Assembly: GCF_026130175.1 (NCBI RefSeq)
Contig: NZ_JAIGNI010000157.1
Location: 20,232-84,231 of the forward strand
Source of the DNA: Lyngbya sp. CCAP 1446/10
Lineage (GTDB): Bacteria > Cyanobacteriota > Cyanobacteriia > Cyanobacteriales > Microcoleaceae
Length of the DNA stretch: 64,000 nt
Direction of reading: 5' to 3'
The notes beneath the pieces are model-generated. The model searched no databases. It was given only the letters and a program-made list of their open reading frames with translations, and was not told where the DNA came from. The translations under genes were made by a program, and so were the position numbers. Shown one piece after another: positions 16,533 through 25,033 of the stretch (the stretch's first letter is position 1; each line of letters opens with the position of its first letter).

Positions 16533-16626
16533 CTTCCTTCTTCCTTCTTCCTTCTTCCTTCTTCCTTCTTCCTTCTTCCTTCTTCCTTCGGTCAACTGTC
16601 AACTGTCAACTGTCAACTGTCAACTG
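16533..16626. repeat. Two adjacent heptanucleotide tracts, (CTTCCTT)n and (GTCAACT)n
   Basis: About eight copies of CTTCCTT (16533-16589) are followed directly by about five copies of GTCAACT (16591-16626). The block fills the gap between the convergent 3' side of the TPR gene and the start of the GT2 gene. The CTTCCTT family recurs at 22551-22632. Confidence 0.9.
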
Positions 16627-16639
16627 TTCCTTGTTGACT

Positions 16640-17110
16640 TCAATTCAAACGAGCCGTACATTCAAGAATTAACTTTTGATTCACCAAAGCAAAAGGTTGA
16701 ATTTCCAAAGCGCGGCGAAAAGCTCGAATCGCACTTCTGTATTCTCCCAGAGCAGCGTAGCACAAACCCAGACCGTGCAACGCCCCAAAATGCACCGGAT
16801 TTAGTTGGAGCACGGTTTCGCAGTCATGGATCGACTTTTTATAATTTCCTTGGGTATAGTGAAGTACGGCGCGCCGGTTCCAAGCTTCAGCAAAATCTGG
16901 CGCTTCCGCAATCAGTTTCGTCAGCAAATCCAAAGCGTGCCGAACATCACCCGAATCTAGCGAAACTTGCGATCGCCTGAGAACTTGCATCCCATACTCA
17001 CCCTTCTGGTTAAACCAAGTGCGCCAGAGTTCTGTAGTAGCCCGATCGCGCACGCTTTCATCAGACTTTTTCAAGTCTTCGAGCAGCGCCTTCATAGATA
17101 ATTCGTCCAT
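16640..17110 (-). CDS. Tetratricopeptide repeat protein
   Basis: A 156-residue protein from the ATG at 17110. An N-terminal helical segment (ELSMKALLEDLKKSDESVRD) is followed by three TPR motifs: VRHALDLLTKLIAEAPDFAEAWNRRA, then QGNYKKSIHDCETVLQLNPVHFGALHGLG and LGEYRSAIRAFRRALEIQP (cited in parts). It has no signal peptide in this reading; the longer frame to 17188 would add a hydrophobic-looking leader but overlaps the divergent glycosyltransferase start. TPR proteins are interaction scaffolds, and the partner is unknown. It is divergently arranged with the family 4 glycosyltransferase, with 76 bases for both promoters. Confidence 0.75.
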   Translation of the reverse strand: MDELSMKALLEDLKKSDESVRDRATTELWRTWFNQKGEYGMQVLRRSQVSLDSGDVRHALDLLTKLIAEAPDFAEAWNRRAVLHYTQGNYKKSIHDCETVLQLNPVHFGALHGLGLCYAALGEYRSAIRAFRRALEIQPFALVNQKLILECTARLN

Positions 17111-17186
17111 AGGTGGGAGGATTGTTAAACAGGTTTTATCAATCAATTTTATCGCGACAGCGGCAACTTTATTTATCCAACATCCC

Positions 17187-18431
17187 ATGCAAATTTTGAT
17201 GCTTTCCTCGACTTTTCCCTATCCGCCAAGCCGCGGCGGAACTCAGGTAAGGACGTTTAATTTATTGCAATACTTGAGCCGACGGCATGATGTAATTCTC
17301 GGTACTGTGCGATCGCCCGATGTCACCGATGCACAAATCGACGCATTACGAGGGCAAGTTACAGAATTAGCAGTTTTCGAGACTCCTGGAACAGTTTCAA
17401 CCGGGATATCTGGAAAAATTCGGCGTTTTAGTCAATTTTTGTTATCCGGGACACCTCCCAACGTATTCTCCAGCTACTCTCAAGCAATGCAGAATTGGGC
17501 AGACGATTTAGTCACAGCCGGCAAATGCGAAGCTGTTACCTGCGAACACAGCGTTAACGAAATTTATGTGCGCCCAGAATGGCGACAAAAACTGCTGACA
17601 GTCGCAAATATTCACAGTTCGGTTTGGGGAACTTGCAGGGAAATGTTAGCCACCGGGACTTCCCAAAACCCCCTGCGCGATCGACTAAATTTACCCCTAC
17701 TCGCCCGCTACGAAACACGCTACTGTGCCAAATTCTCCCGTATTGTCGCCACCACATCCACAGACAAGCAGCAACTCCTAGAATTGCTGTCGCCACCGAG
17801 GCTGCGAGGGAAAGCAGATTTTTTTGAACCCACCATTGATGTCATTCCTAACGGCGTGGATTTGACAGAATTTCCGTATCGCGCGATCGATCCGGGAGGA
17901 CACACCTTAATTTTTGCAGGCGCCATGAACAATTTGCCCAATATAGACGCAGCCAGGTTTCTTAGTTTGCAGATACTCCCAAAGTTGCAGCAGCGCTATC
18001 CCGATGCTAGCCTCAGCCTAGTCGGCGCCTCGCCAGTCCCCGAAGTCCTCTCCTTGGGGAAACTTCCGGGAATTCAAGTCGTAGGCCGGGTGCAAAGAGT
18101 GGCAGAATATTTGCATCAGGCTGCTGTTTGTGTGGTGCCCATGCGGATTGGTTTTGGGATAAAAAATAAAACTTTGGAGGCGATGGCTGCGGGAACTCCC
18201 GTGGTGGCGAGCGATCGAGGTTTGGAAGGTTTAGCCGTCGATGGTCGCACCCCACCACCGATCGAGGCCTTGCGGGCAAACGAAGTTCAGGAGTATGTTG
18301 AAGCGATTACCAGTTTGTTTGAAAATCATCAGCTAAGACAGGAGTTGTCTCTGAACGCGCGATCGCGAATTGAAAGCCAATACACCTGGGATATCATAGG
18401 TCGGCAGTACGATCGGCTATTCCAATTTTAA
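17187..18431 (+). CDS. Glycosyltransferase family 4 (GT-B fold)
   Basis: A 414-residue enzyme. The start at ATG 17187 gives MQILMLSSTFPYPPSRGGTQ, the usual GT4 opening with a Gly-rich loop. The longer frame from 17019 would run through the divergent TPR gene. The C-terminal donor-binding domain shows VIPNGVDLTEFP, LIFAGAMNNLPNIDAARFL, LVGASPVPEVLSL, VVGRVQRVAEYLHQA and the E-x7-E motif region KTLEAMAAGTPVVASDRGLEGL. It belongs to the sugar transferases of surface polysaccharide or glycolipid synthesis; donor and acceptor are not determinable. Confidence 0.88.
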   Translation: MQILMLSSTFPYPPSRGGTQVRTFNLLQYLSRRHDVILGTVRSPDVTDAQIDALRGQVTELAVFETPGTVSTGISGKIRRFSQFLLSGTPPNVFSSYSQAMQNWADDLVTAGKCEAVTCEHSVNEIYVRPEWRQKLLTVANIHSSVWGTCREMLATGTSQNPLRDRLNLPLLARYETRYCAKFSRIVATTSTDKQQLLELLSPPRLRGKADFFEPTIDVIPNGVDLTEFPYRAIDPGGHTLIFAGAMNNLPNIDAARFLSLQILPKLQQRYPDASLSLVGASPVPEVLSLGKLPGIQVVGRVQRVAEYLHQAAVCVVPMRIGFGIKNKTLEAMAAGTPVVASDRGLEGLAVDGRTPPPIEALRANEVQEYVEAITSLFENHQLRQELSLNARSRIESQYTWDIIGRQYDRLFQF

Positions 18432-18469
18432 ACTCTAAATTCTAAAATCTAAATTCTAAAAATTCGACG

Positions 18470-20389
18470 ATGGAACACAAAATAAACTCCTCAAAAAATC
18501 GAGCCAAACCCCCAGAAAATTCCAAAATTGCTCCTGCTCCGACCAGACGCCGCCGCCAAAACCGACGCCCCAAAAAACTGCAAGAGTCCCAGCTTCCGAT
18601 AGCTGGTACCCCAACTCCCGCCAGATATCCCTGGAAAAGATTAATAGCTAATTTGACCGCCCTCAGCGTCTTGTGTGGCTTTTCCGCTTTGATGGGAGGC
18701 GGCGCTTGGTTGAGTTACCAGCTAATTGTCGATCCCAACGGTAACAAATTAGTCTCTCAGTTTGTACCCGGATGGTCGCGCCTGCCTACAGGTAGCAGAG
18801 ATACGATCCAAACTCTCGATCAAATCAAAGCCAGCATCCGCAAATTGGGATTCATCACTGGCGAACCCCTGCCGCTTCCTATTGAGAAATCGGGCGATAA
18901 TTTTATTTCCGACTTGCTGTTGCCGGTGATGGTGGAAAGGAATGTTAATGCTTCTACTGTTTGCAAAAATCCTTGCCGTCAAATTGTCGAACTTCGCGTG
19001 TACAAGCGCGTGCAACTTCCCGATCGCGATTCCGAAAAAGAGCAGTATTTTCAGCTAGCAAGTTCCGTGAATGTAGAAGGCCCTGCGGAATCTTTTGTGA
19101 TTGCTTCTTTGGATGACTCTACATCTAACAATCAAGCCTCAAATCAGTCGCTACCGCTGACAGAACTGCGCCGCTTTGACGGAAAAGCCCCCGCCGAGGG
19201 CATTTGGTTTAATGTCAGCGGTCAACTGGTGCGGGGCGACAAGAAAATTCCCTACGGACAAGTCGTTCGCTACAACCCCAGCCAAAATCATTTAATCTCG
19301 CTGTTGGATTGGGCGAGTGTTGCTGGACAACCGCCGAATTGGCAGCAAATTGTTAAGGGGAAAAACCCGCAATTGGCGATCGACCAAACAATTGGTTTAG
19401 AGCCGCAATTTACCATTTATCAAATAGGCCCGCGCAAATTTATCCCGAACCCAGTTCAATTAACCGCGATTTCCTTAGAAGAATTTGCCTTCAATGACGA
19501 GACTTATAAAAATGGGCTGCGGCTGGCAAAAAGCGGACTTTGGTCTCCGGGATTAAATGTCATGCGTATTGCTAAGGGGAAAGCCGGCCAGAATTGGCCT
19601 GCTGCCGCGCAAGCTCAGCTAGAAACGATCGAATTTCACGCTAAAATTACTCGAGCTCAGGCGATCGCATCTTGGGCCAGTCCCAGCCAACAAGTGCTCG
19701 CAGAATTGATCGACGGCCGCTGGAGTCAAGCTTTGCAAGTATTTGAAGCCGATCCTAGCAACACTCACGAAATTGCCACAACCCTCAAAAATGAAGGCGG
19801 GCGGATCATGAACCGCGTAGACGCCGCCTTGAGAGTCAACGCATCTGACGCCGATGTCAAGGCTTGGGGCGCGCTGATTGTAGCATCTCAAGACGGAACT
19901 CGCGAGGCGATGAATTGGCTCGACCAGCAATTAGATACTGACAGCGAAAGTCGAACTCGTATTCGGAATTTGGTCAATAAACTTGAGGAAGCAGTTTCTG
20001 TGGCTCAAACTTTAGAAGACCACAAGAGTCAAATTATGGGTTCTGCTACCGTAATTAGCAGTATCAATCCCACTGAGTGGCTGGAACCAGAACCCAAAAA
20101 CGAGTTAAAATTGACCGAAGAACAAGTTTGGTATCAGGTGCAGGTAGCGAGTTTTTACGACGGAACCCGCTGGGTTAATCCGCCCTTTACAGATGTAGAA
20201 GTCCGCTCTTTTCCTGCTACTCAAGTCAAGTGGCTTTGGGGGCGGCTGGGCTTGCAGGCTGACCCCAAGATTAAGATTGAAGTAGCGATGGCTAACGGTC
20301 AACAAAGAGTCGCTGTGGGAACCGTCAAAGCCGTGCAGATTCAAGACGGAAATCTACGCTTGCTAGCGGCGGTTGACAAGCGATCTTGA
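18470..20389 (+). CDS. Membrane-anchored protein of unknown function
   Basis: A 639-residue protein. Residues 1-55 are basic and Pro-rich (PTRRRRQNRRPKKLQ), followed by a single membrane segment around residues 58-80 (NLTALSVLCGFSALMGGGAW) and a large, presumably extracytoplasmic domain. That part has mixed alpha/beta character, with helical stretches after residue ~340 (QAQLETIEFHAKITRAQAIA) that could bind a partner. I recognise no catalytic motif. It follows GT4 by 38 bases and may be co-transcribed, hinting at an envelope role. The stop codon TGA at 20387-20389 lies inside a TTGACAG heptamer tract, so the tract supplies the end of the gene. Confidence 0.65.
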   Translation: MEHKINSSKNRAKPPENSKIAPAPTRRRRQNRRPKKLQESQLPIAGTPTPARYPWKRLIANLTALSVLCGFSALMGGGAWLSYQLIVDPNGNKLVSQFVPGWSRLPTGSRDTIQTLDQIKASIRKLGFITGEPLPLPIEKSGDNFISDLLLPVMVERNVNASTVCKNPCRQIVELRVYKRVQLPDRDSEKEQYFQLASSVNVEGPAESFVIASLDDSTSNNQASNQSLPLTELRRFDGKAPAEGIWFNVSGQLVRGDKKIPYGQVVRYNPSQNHLISLLDWASVAGQPPNWQQIVKGKNPQLAIDQTIGLEPQFTIYQIGPRKFIPNPVQLTAISLEEFAFNDETYKNGLRLAKSGLWSPGLNVMRIAKGKAGQNWPAAAQAQLETIEFHAKITRAQAIASWASPSQQVLAELIDGRWSQALQVFEADPSNTHEIATTLKNEGGRIMNRVDAALRVNASDADVKAWGALIVASQDGTREAMNWLDQQLDTDSESRTRIRNLVNKLEEAVSVAQTLEDHKSQIMGSATVISSINPTEWLEPEPKNELKLTEEQVWYQVQVASFYDGTRWVNPPFTDVEVRSFPATQVKWLWGRLGLQADPKIKIEVAMANGQQRVAVGTVKAVQIQDGNLRLLAAVDKRS

Positions 20390-20418
20390 CAGTTGACAGT
20401 TGACAGTTGACAGTTGAG
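20386..20418. repeat. Heptanucleotide tandem repeat (TTGACAG)n
   Basis: About four and a half copies of TTGACAG start at the stop codon of the 18470-20389 gene. Confidence 0.85.
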
Positions 20419-20571
20419 GGCGACCTCTACCTGGAAGTCCGAGGATTCGAGTAATGAATAGTCTTGTTTTAATTTCTCCCTAGAAGGAAGAGGCTTTAAA
20501 CCAATTCTTTCTGGTAATCTGGGATCGAGCATTCGGTAGAAGGAACAGTCCGGGATGCACTCTTGACACAA

Positions 20572-20640
20572 AGAAACCGGGTTTTTTTACCATTTCTGCC
20601 GATCGCAACAGAAGTATTTTCGTAAAAAAACCCGGCTTCC
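20572..20640. repeat. Palindromic AAACCGGGTTTTTTTAC element
   Basis: AAACCGGGTTTTTTTAC (20574-20590) is inverted as GTAAAAAAACCCGG at 20622-20635. Relatives with CCGG or CCTGG cores occur at 22310-22338, 29299-29320, 32085-32197 and 52246-52311, making this a dispersed family that can also act as terminator hairpins. Confidence 0.6.
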
Positions 20641-20821
20641 TTCCACCCGTGGGTCCAGAACTAGGAATCAGGAAAATGCTTTCTTCTCCCCCTCCCGCAA
20701 CTCCGAAAGAGGCGCAATCTCAAAACTCTTCCCCTCCCCACTTATCGCTCTTGGACAACAATGCAGACAAAAATTTTGTTAATTAAATTAACACAAGTTG
20801 CACACAAAAAACCCAGAGATG

Positions 20822-20968
20822 TCAAATCGCGCCCTTTTTAGAGAGTGCTGCAATCATCTGCCGTTTCACCGCTTTAGCCCAAAGCTCAAACTCCAAACTG
20901 TTGATATCGTTAATTGTCACTTCCTCAACAGGCTGAGTTGGGGCTTCTTTCTGTGCTGTAGTCTCCAT
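20822..20968 (-). CDS. Small protein of unknown function (48 aa)
   Basis: The ATG at 20968 has GAGGA eight bases upstream, a clear ribosome-binding site; the longer frame to 21010 lacks one. The product starts METTAQKEAPTQPVEEVTIN, with an acidic, Pro/Thr-rich N-terminus, and ends with an amphipathic helix (LEFELWAKAVKRQMIAALSK). It has no membrane segment or cysteine. The sharp split between a disordered acidic half and a helical basic half suggests a protein- or RNA-binding peptide, but no function can be assigned. It stands alone, with 690 gene-free bases on its 5' side. Confidence 0.55.
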   Translation of the reverse strand: METTAQKEAPTQPVEEVTINDINSLEFELWAKAVKRQMIAALSKKGAI

Positions 20969-21010
20969 TGTTTTTTTCCTCGTCCAAGAATTGTTAGTAG
21001 TCGATCGCAA

Positions 21011-21699
21011 GCAGTCAGCATCATACCTCTATTTTATCTACTAATTACTGCCATTAATTACACTAAAGGCAGAGATTTGATCGATAAAATGCAGTAAATA
21101 CATCTAGATAATGCAATTTGCGAATTTAATGTAAGAAAACCCTACAACTATTGTTATATATAGGCTTTTCCTGACATTAAAATTTTACAATTTACATTGT
21201 ATGGCACTATCAAACCAATGCTTATGTTAGTAAACTTATTTTTAAATGAATGTATTGCCATATACAGCAGAAAATGATTTTATTCAATTTACAGAGTACC
21301 GTAAAGGCGATCGGCAGCATCTCCCAGTCCGGGTCAAATAAGCCCTATGGAAACACATATCCGACCCCAACAGCCTCCCGACCGGTCTCGCTCGCTGTCT
21401 CGCACTTCGGAACAGTCCGCTAACACAGATCCGGAGTTTCGCACCAGAATCTTCCGGAACATGGACCAACAGATATGAATCTTAGAAAGTATCAGCAGAA
21501 AACCAGTTTACTAGATAAATTAACTAATCAAAAAAACTGATCTAGGTACTGCAATTGAAAAAATTAGCTTGGATTCAACGGCTTTTTTATCTTTCAAGAT
21601 GACCGCCGTCATATCCAAGTTAAAAAACATTACCTAAATTCAATTGCATTTCTTTAATCTGCTTAACACACACAACTCAACTTATTAAGGAGAACATCC
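21011..21699. other. Gene-poor region with a GC-rich block (21284-21475), possible non-coding RNA
   Basis: Most of this stretch is AT-rich. The segment 21284-21475 is distinctly GC-richer and has self-complementary pieces, for example CCGGAGTTTCGCACCAGAATCTTCCGG (in parts, CCGGA at 21430 and TCCGG at 21452) and CCGACC...GGTCGG-type pairs on its two strands. No convincing protein frame exists; a 61-codon minus frame lacks protein-like composition. It could be a structured RNA or a remnant of a degraded gene. I do not recognise tmRNA, SRP or RNase P signatures. Confidence 0.25.
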
Positions 21700-22275
21700 A
21701 TGAAGTTTATAAAACTCTTGGTAGCGACAGCATTAATGACGGCTTCTATCAGCCCCGCATTTGCTGCTACTCCGTCAGTTCAAATATTAGGTGCCAGCTA
21801 CGGCGGTAGCGGTTGCCCAGACCGCTCCGCCAGCGTCAGCGTCAGCCCCGACGGTCAAGAACTCACCATCCTATTTGATAAGTTTGCAGCCCAGGGAAAT
21901 GTCTCAACAGAAAGGCGTAAAAGCTGCAATCTGAGCATTCCCATCAAAGTACCCCAAGGCTTCCAAATTTCTCTCTACGATGCTGATTACCGCGGCTACG
22001 TTGCTCCTAGCACCACAGGCAACTTGCGAGCAGAATACTTTTTCGCAGGAAGCCGCGGCCCAGTTTTTAATCGGAATTTAAGCGGAGAAACTAACTACAA
22101 TGTGCGAGATAGTTTAGTCACTGTAGCTGATGTTTGGTCTCGCTGCGGCGACAGTGTAAATATGCGGGTGAATGCCTCGATGACAGCCAGTGGTGCCGGC
22201 GCAGCCACCGTGGACTCTTTCGATTTGGCTCATCGCGGTTTAGTTTATCACATCAAATATCGCACTTGCCGCTAA
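21700..22275 (+). CDS. Secreted DUF4360-type protein
   Basis: A 191-residue exported protein. A typical signal peptide ends at SPAFA|ATPS (cleavage near residue 23). The mature part has even, strand-rich character with four to six Cys (GGSGCPDRS; RRKSCNLSIPI; WSRCGDS; IKYRTCR) and the blocks SVSVSPDGQELTILFDKFAA and LSIPIKVPQGFQISLYDADYRGY, which I associate with DUF4360, a family of small secreted beta proteins of unknown role. AAGGAG lies 8-9 bases before the ATG. It is monocistronic with its own terminator downstream. Confidence 0.85.
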   Translation: MKFIKLLVATALMTASISPAFAATPSVQILGASYGGSGCPDRSASVSVSPDGQELTILFDKFAAQGNVSTERRKSCNLSIPIKVPQGFQISLYDADYRGYVAPSTTGNLRAEYFFAGSRGPVFNRNLSGETNYNVRDSLVTVADVWSRCGDSVNMRVNASMTASGAGAATVDSFDLAHRGLVYHIKYRTCR

Positions 22276-22309
22276 ACACAGAACCAGCAAAAAAACATAA
22301 CACCTATGA

Positions 22310-22338
22310 CCCGGTTTCGTAAAGGAACCGGGTTTTTT
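22310..22338 (+). terminator. Intrinsic terminator of the DUF4360 gene
   Basis: CCCGGTT ... AACCGGG forms a 7-bp stem with a short loop followed by six T residues, 34 bases after the stop codon. Confidence 0.85.
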
Positions 22339-22550
22339 CCTGCGCTAATCACAACGTTCTAATTAAGATCAAGTTATTAGTATTCGTAGAATGCGTCGCC
22401 TGAAAAAAATCCCAAAAACTATCGACAATCCGAGCGCGACGCACCTGACAAACAGGGTTGAGGAAACAAACCCAACACTTCTGATGTAGCAAGACTTTTT
22501 CAAATTAGGATCAGGTGCGTCGCTGTAAAATTGTAGATTTTTTTAGGGAT

Positions 22551-22632
22551 TTTCCTTCTTCCTTCTTCCTTCCTTCTTCCTTCTTCCTTCCTTCTTCCTT
22601 CTTCCTTCTTCCTTCTTCCTTCTTCCTTCTTC
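22551..22632. repeat. Heptanucleotide tandem repeat (CTTCCTT)n abutting the URC4 stop
   Basis: About eleven imperfect copies of the 7-mer end at the stop codon of the minus-strand DUF1688 gene (TAG at 22632-22634). Confidence 0.85.
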
Positions 22633-23879
22633 TAAAACACAGTACCATCACTTTCAATCTGAATTGGCGGCACTCCACCAGCCCTCAATTCCCCGGCAAT
22701 TTTCCGCCCAGCCGCCCAAGTTCCTCCCTGCAAAATCTTCACCAGCGGCAATTCTGTCGTACTCAAATGCAGCTTTTCTCGCATAGCTGCGGCAATTTTA
22801 TCTAAAAGAATTACAGTTAGCGATCGCCATTCTACTATAACTTCCGAACCAGGCAAATAACTCTGCTCAAAAATAGCCACATCTTTTGCCCGCAGCAGTC
22901 CCATATCCAAACACAAACCGCCGTTGCGATACTCCGGCAATCCCGTTAACTCATCCAATCCGGCGACGACTAAACCAAGTTCTTGTAGCGGTTCCAACAG
23001 CGAATAAGTCAACCACTGCGAGAGTTTGTGAAACGGCACAAATTCATCTGCCAGATTTTCTCCTTGTAATGCCGGATGCCGCCAAACATCGCCTAAATTA
23101 ACACCAGCAATGGCATATCTTCCCGGCCAAATTTCCCCAAAACCTGTCAAAACAGCCCTCAATACTTCAACAGCCTTCACAGTTTTGACTCCATAAACCC
23201 GACTGTCAAGCAAATATTGTGCCAAATTGCCGGGACGCGGGTTTTCGTTGCCAAACAATAATGGATGTTGGCAAATTGCATTCCCCAAACGCTGCAACAA
23301 TTCTAATCTGCCTGTTAAACCAATTAGCGGATTGTCTCGACTTACCTGAAATCCGGCTGCTAAGGTTTCTAGTTTTAACTGAGAAAGTCCGCGAGAATCA
23401 GCTTGCAAAGGGAAATCGGAATTGCTGGAAAAAATACCTTGACAAAACATCCGAAAAGTGGCTATTGCTAACCCTTCAGAACGGCGGTAAACCTGTCCGG
23501 TTTCTGCTTCGTAATACTGCCAATCTGCACCGGCGCCGGCATCGAGCAAAACGCTGATAATTGCTAAATCAAATTTGATCTTAGCTTGTTCTATGAGTGT
23601 AAATTGTGCTAAAGCTTTATCTAATTCGGCGAGGCGCGGTTGGTTGCCGGCTTCAAAATGCCGCCAGCGACTGTGAAAGGGAATGTTGAAATCGGGATAC
23701 TGTTGGCGGGTTGTGTCGATTACATAATTTGCTGCTTTGTCGAGTTGGGATAAATCGACGCGGAAGTAGCGGAGTTTATTTTCGGAGGCTAAATTAAAAA
23801 GCCGATCGCACTTTTGGCGAATCGCAGCCGACGTTCTCAGATATTCTACAGTCTCAAGTTCAACTTTATTCAATTTCAT
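22632..23879 (-). CDS. URC4/Urg3 family protein (DUF1688), uracil catabolism
   Basis: A 415-residue protein. Family blocks are VEYLRTSAAIRQKCDRLFNL, FNIPFHSRWRHFEAGNQPRL, SVLLDAGAGADWQYYEAETG, RSEGLAIATFRMFCQGIFSS and EWRSLTVILLDKI near the C-terminus. In yeast and some bacteria URC4 is required, together with URC1, to use uracil as nitrogen source by the URC route; its exact reaction is not known to me. The start at 23879 (ATGA) overlaps the cyclase stop by four bases, indicating translational coupling; the upstream frame start at 23891 is less likely. It is the last gene of the minus-strand URC operon. Confidence 0.88.
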   Translation of the reverse strand: MKLNKVELETVEYLRTSAAIRQKCDRLFNLASENKLRYFRVDLSQLDKAANYVIDTTRQQYPDFNIPFHSRWRHFEAGNQPRLAELDKALAQFTLIEQAKIKFDLAIISVLLDAGAGADWQYYEAETGQVYRRSEGLAIATFRMFCQGIFSSNSDFPLQADSRGLSQLKLETLAAGFQVSRDNPLIGLTGRLELLQRLGNAICQHPLLFGNENPRPGNLAQYLLDSRVYGVKTVKAVEVLRAVLTGFGEIWPGRYAIAGVNLGDVWRHPALQGENLADEFVPFHKLSQWLTYSLLEPLQELGLVVAGLDELTGLPEYRNGGLCLDMGLLRAKDVAIFEQSYLPGSEVIVEWRSLTVILLDKIAAAMREKLHLSTTELPLVKILQGGTWAAGRKIAGELRAGGVPPIQIESDGTVF

Positions 23880-24958
23880 GCCACCAAACACCGGTAAACA
23901 TCATTTTCCTTAAAAAAGTCAAACTGACTATAATCTAAAAGATTATCTAAAATCACATTTCTATCAATTTTGATCAGCTTATATTCCCACTTCGAGCCAC
24001 TGACTTCACGTTTTATTTGATCGGAAACTATCACCGAATTCTTTTCTGCACCCGGAGATACTATTTTACTTAAATCTTCCAGCCTGTCGGCGATGTTAAT
24101 ATCTTTGCCGTAAGTACAAGAGCGAAATATATACAAATTTCCTTTAGCAATTCCCACCGACAAGCCGCAAGGTATTTGATTGCCGTGAATAAACAGTTTC
24201 CAATTTTCGCACAAACTTTCCATTGCCGCTAAGGCTGCGTGAGCTTCTGGGAAAGTCAACAAATGCGAATCGCCAACAATACTCCGAATTGTGCCACCGT
24301 ATTCTTCGCAAATGGTTTTTTCAAAAGTATCGAAGTTGGTGAGCAAATATTCAACGTCTCTGATAGAATTAGATTCTTGATAAGCAATAAAACCTCTCAA
24401 ATCAGCTTTAATTATTGCTTGATTTTCAACAATTCGCGTTTTATAACTTTGGTCAACTTTGTAAACCTTTTCAGGTTCGCTCATCCCTTTCAAAGAAAAC
24501 TCATTGACAAAAGATGTTTGCACTTCTGCTTTGTTGAGCGCCAGCCATGCTGCTTGGGACAAATATATTTCATCCGGCGGAGTTACTGATTCTATGCGCG
24601 CTGTTAAATTCACCGTATCGCCAAAAATATCTTTATCTTGATGCAAGACATCTCCCAATGTAATCGACACGCGAATAGCCAATCGTTCGTCGTTGGATTT
24701 GCTAGATTGTTGCGATCTCAATTCTTGCTGCATTTCTATGGCTGCCATCGCCGCTGCTGTGACGCTGGGAAAAATCATCCAAAAGGAATCACCTTCCCCT
24801 TTGATCACGCTTCCTTCATTTTTGGTGCTAATATCTGAAATAAAATTTTTATGCTCATTTAACAAACTACTTAATTCCGACTGAACTAATTTTTTAACTC
24901 TGGCGGTATATCCGCAAATATCTGTTTTTACGATCACAGTAGAACGCAAATTAGCCAT
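23876..24958 (-). CDS. Tandem class III adenylate/guanylate cyclase
   Basis: A 360-residue soluble protein with two cyclase homology domains. The first (~5-165) has VKTDICGYTARV (metal Asp), KGEGDSFWMIFP (second Asp) and DIFGDTVNLTARIE (substrate-specifying region, adenylate-like). The second (~180-345) has IKADLRGFIAYQ, IVGDSHLLTFP and YGKDINIADRLEDL, so its metal Asps are also kept. No membrane, GAF or PAS region is present. A two-domain chain could form an intramolecular pseudo-heterodimer. The gene lies between URC1 (75 bases upstream) and URC4 (4-base overlap), which ties it to pyrimidine catabolism. Whether it makes cAMP or cGMP is not proven. Confidence 0.85.
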   Translation of the reverse strand: MANLRSTVIVKTDICGYTARVKKLVQSELSSLLNEHKNFISDISTKNEGSVIKGEGDSFWMIFPSVTAAAMAAIEMQQELRSQQSSKSNDERLAIRVSITLGDVLHQDKDIFGDTVNLTARIESVTPPDEIYLSQAAWLALNKAEVQTSFVNEFSLKGMSEPEKVYKVDQSYKTRIVENQAIIKADLRGFIAYQESNSIRDVEYLLTNFDTFEKTICEEYGGTIRSIVGDSHLLTFPEAHAALAAMESLCENWKLFIHGNQIPCGLSVGIAKGNLYIFRSCTYGKDINIADRLEDLSKIVSPGAEKNSVIVSDQIKREVSGSKWEYKLIKIDRNVILDNLLDYSQFDFFKENDVYRCLVA

Positions 24959-25033
24959 AACCTACCCTGACTGATCAAAAACCAGCAATAAATTTTATTT
25001 GGCAAAGACGCGAGCGATCGCGTCTTTGCCCTC

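Noticed and set aside
17019..17186. Upstream extension of the family 4 glycosyltransferase
   Set aside because: The extension is antisense to the TPR gene; the normal GT4 N-terminus begins at 17187.
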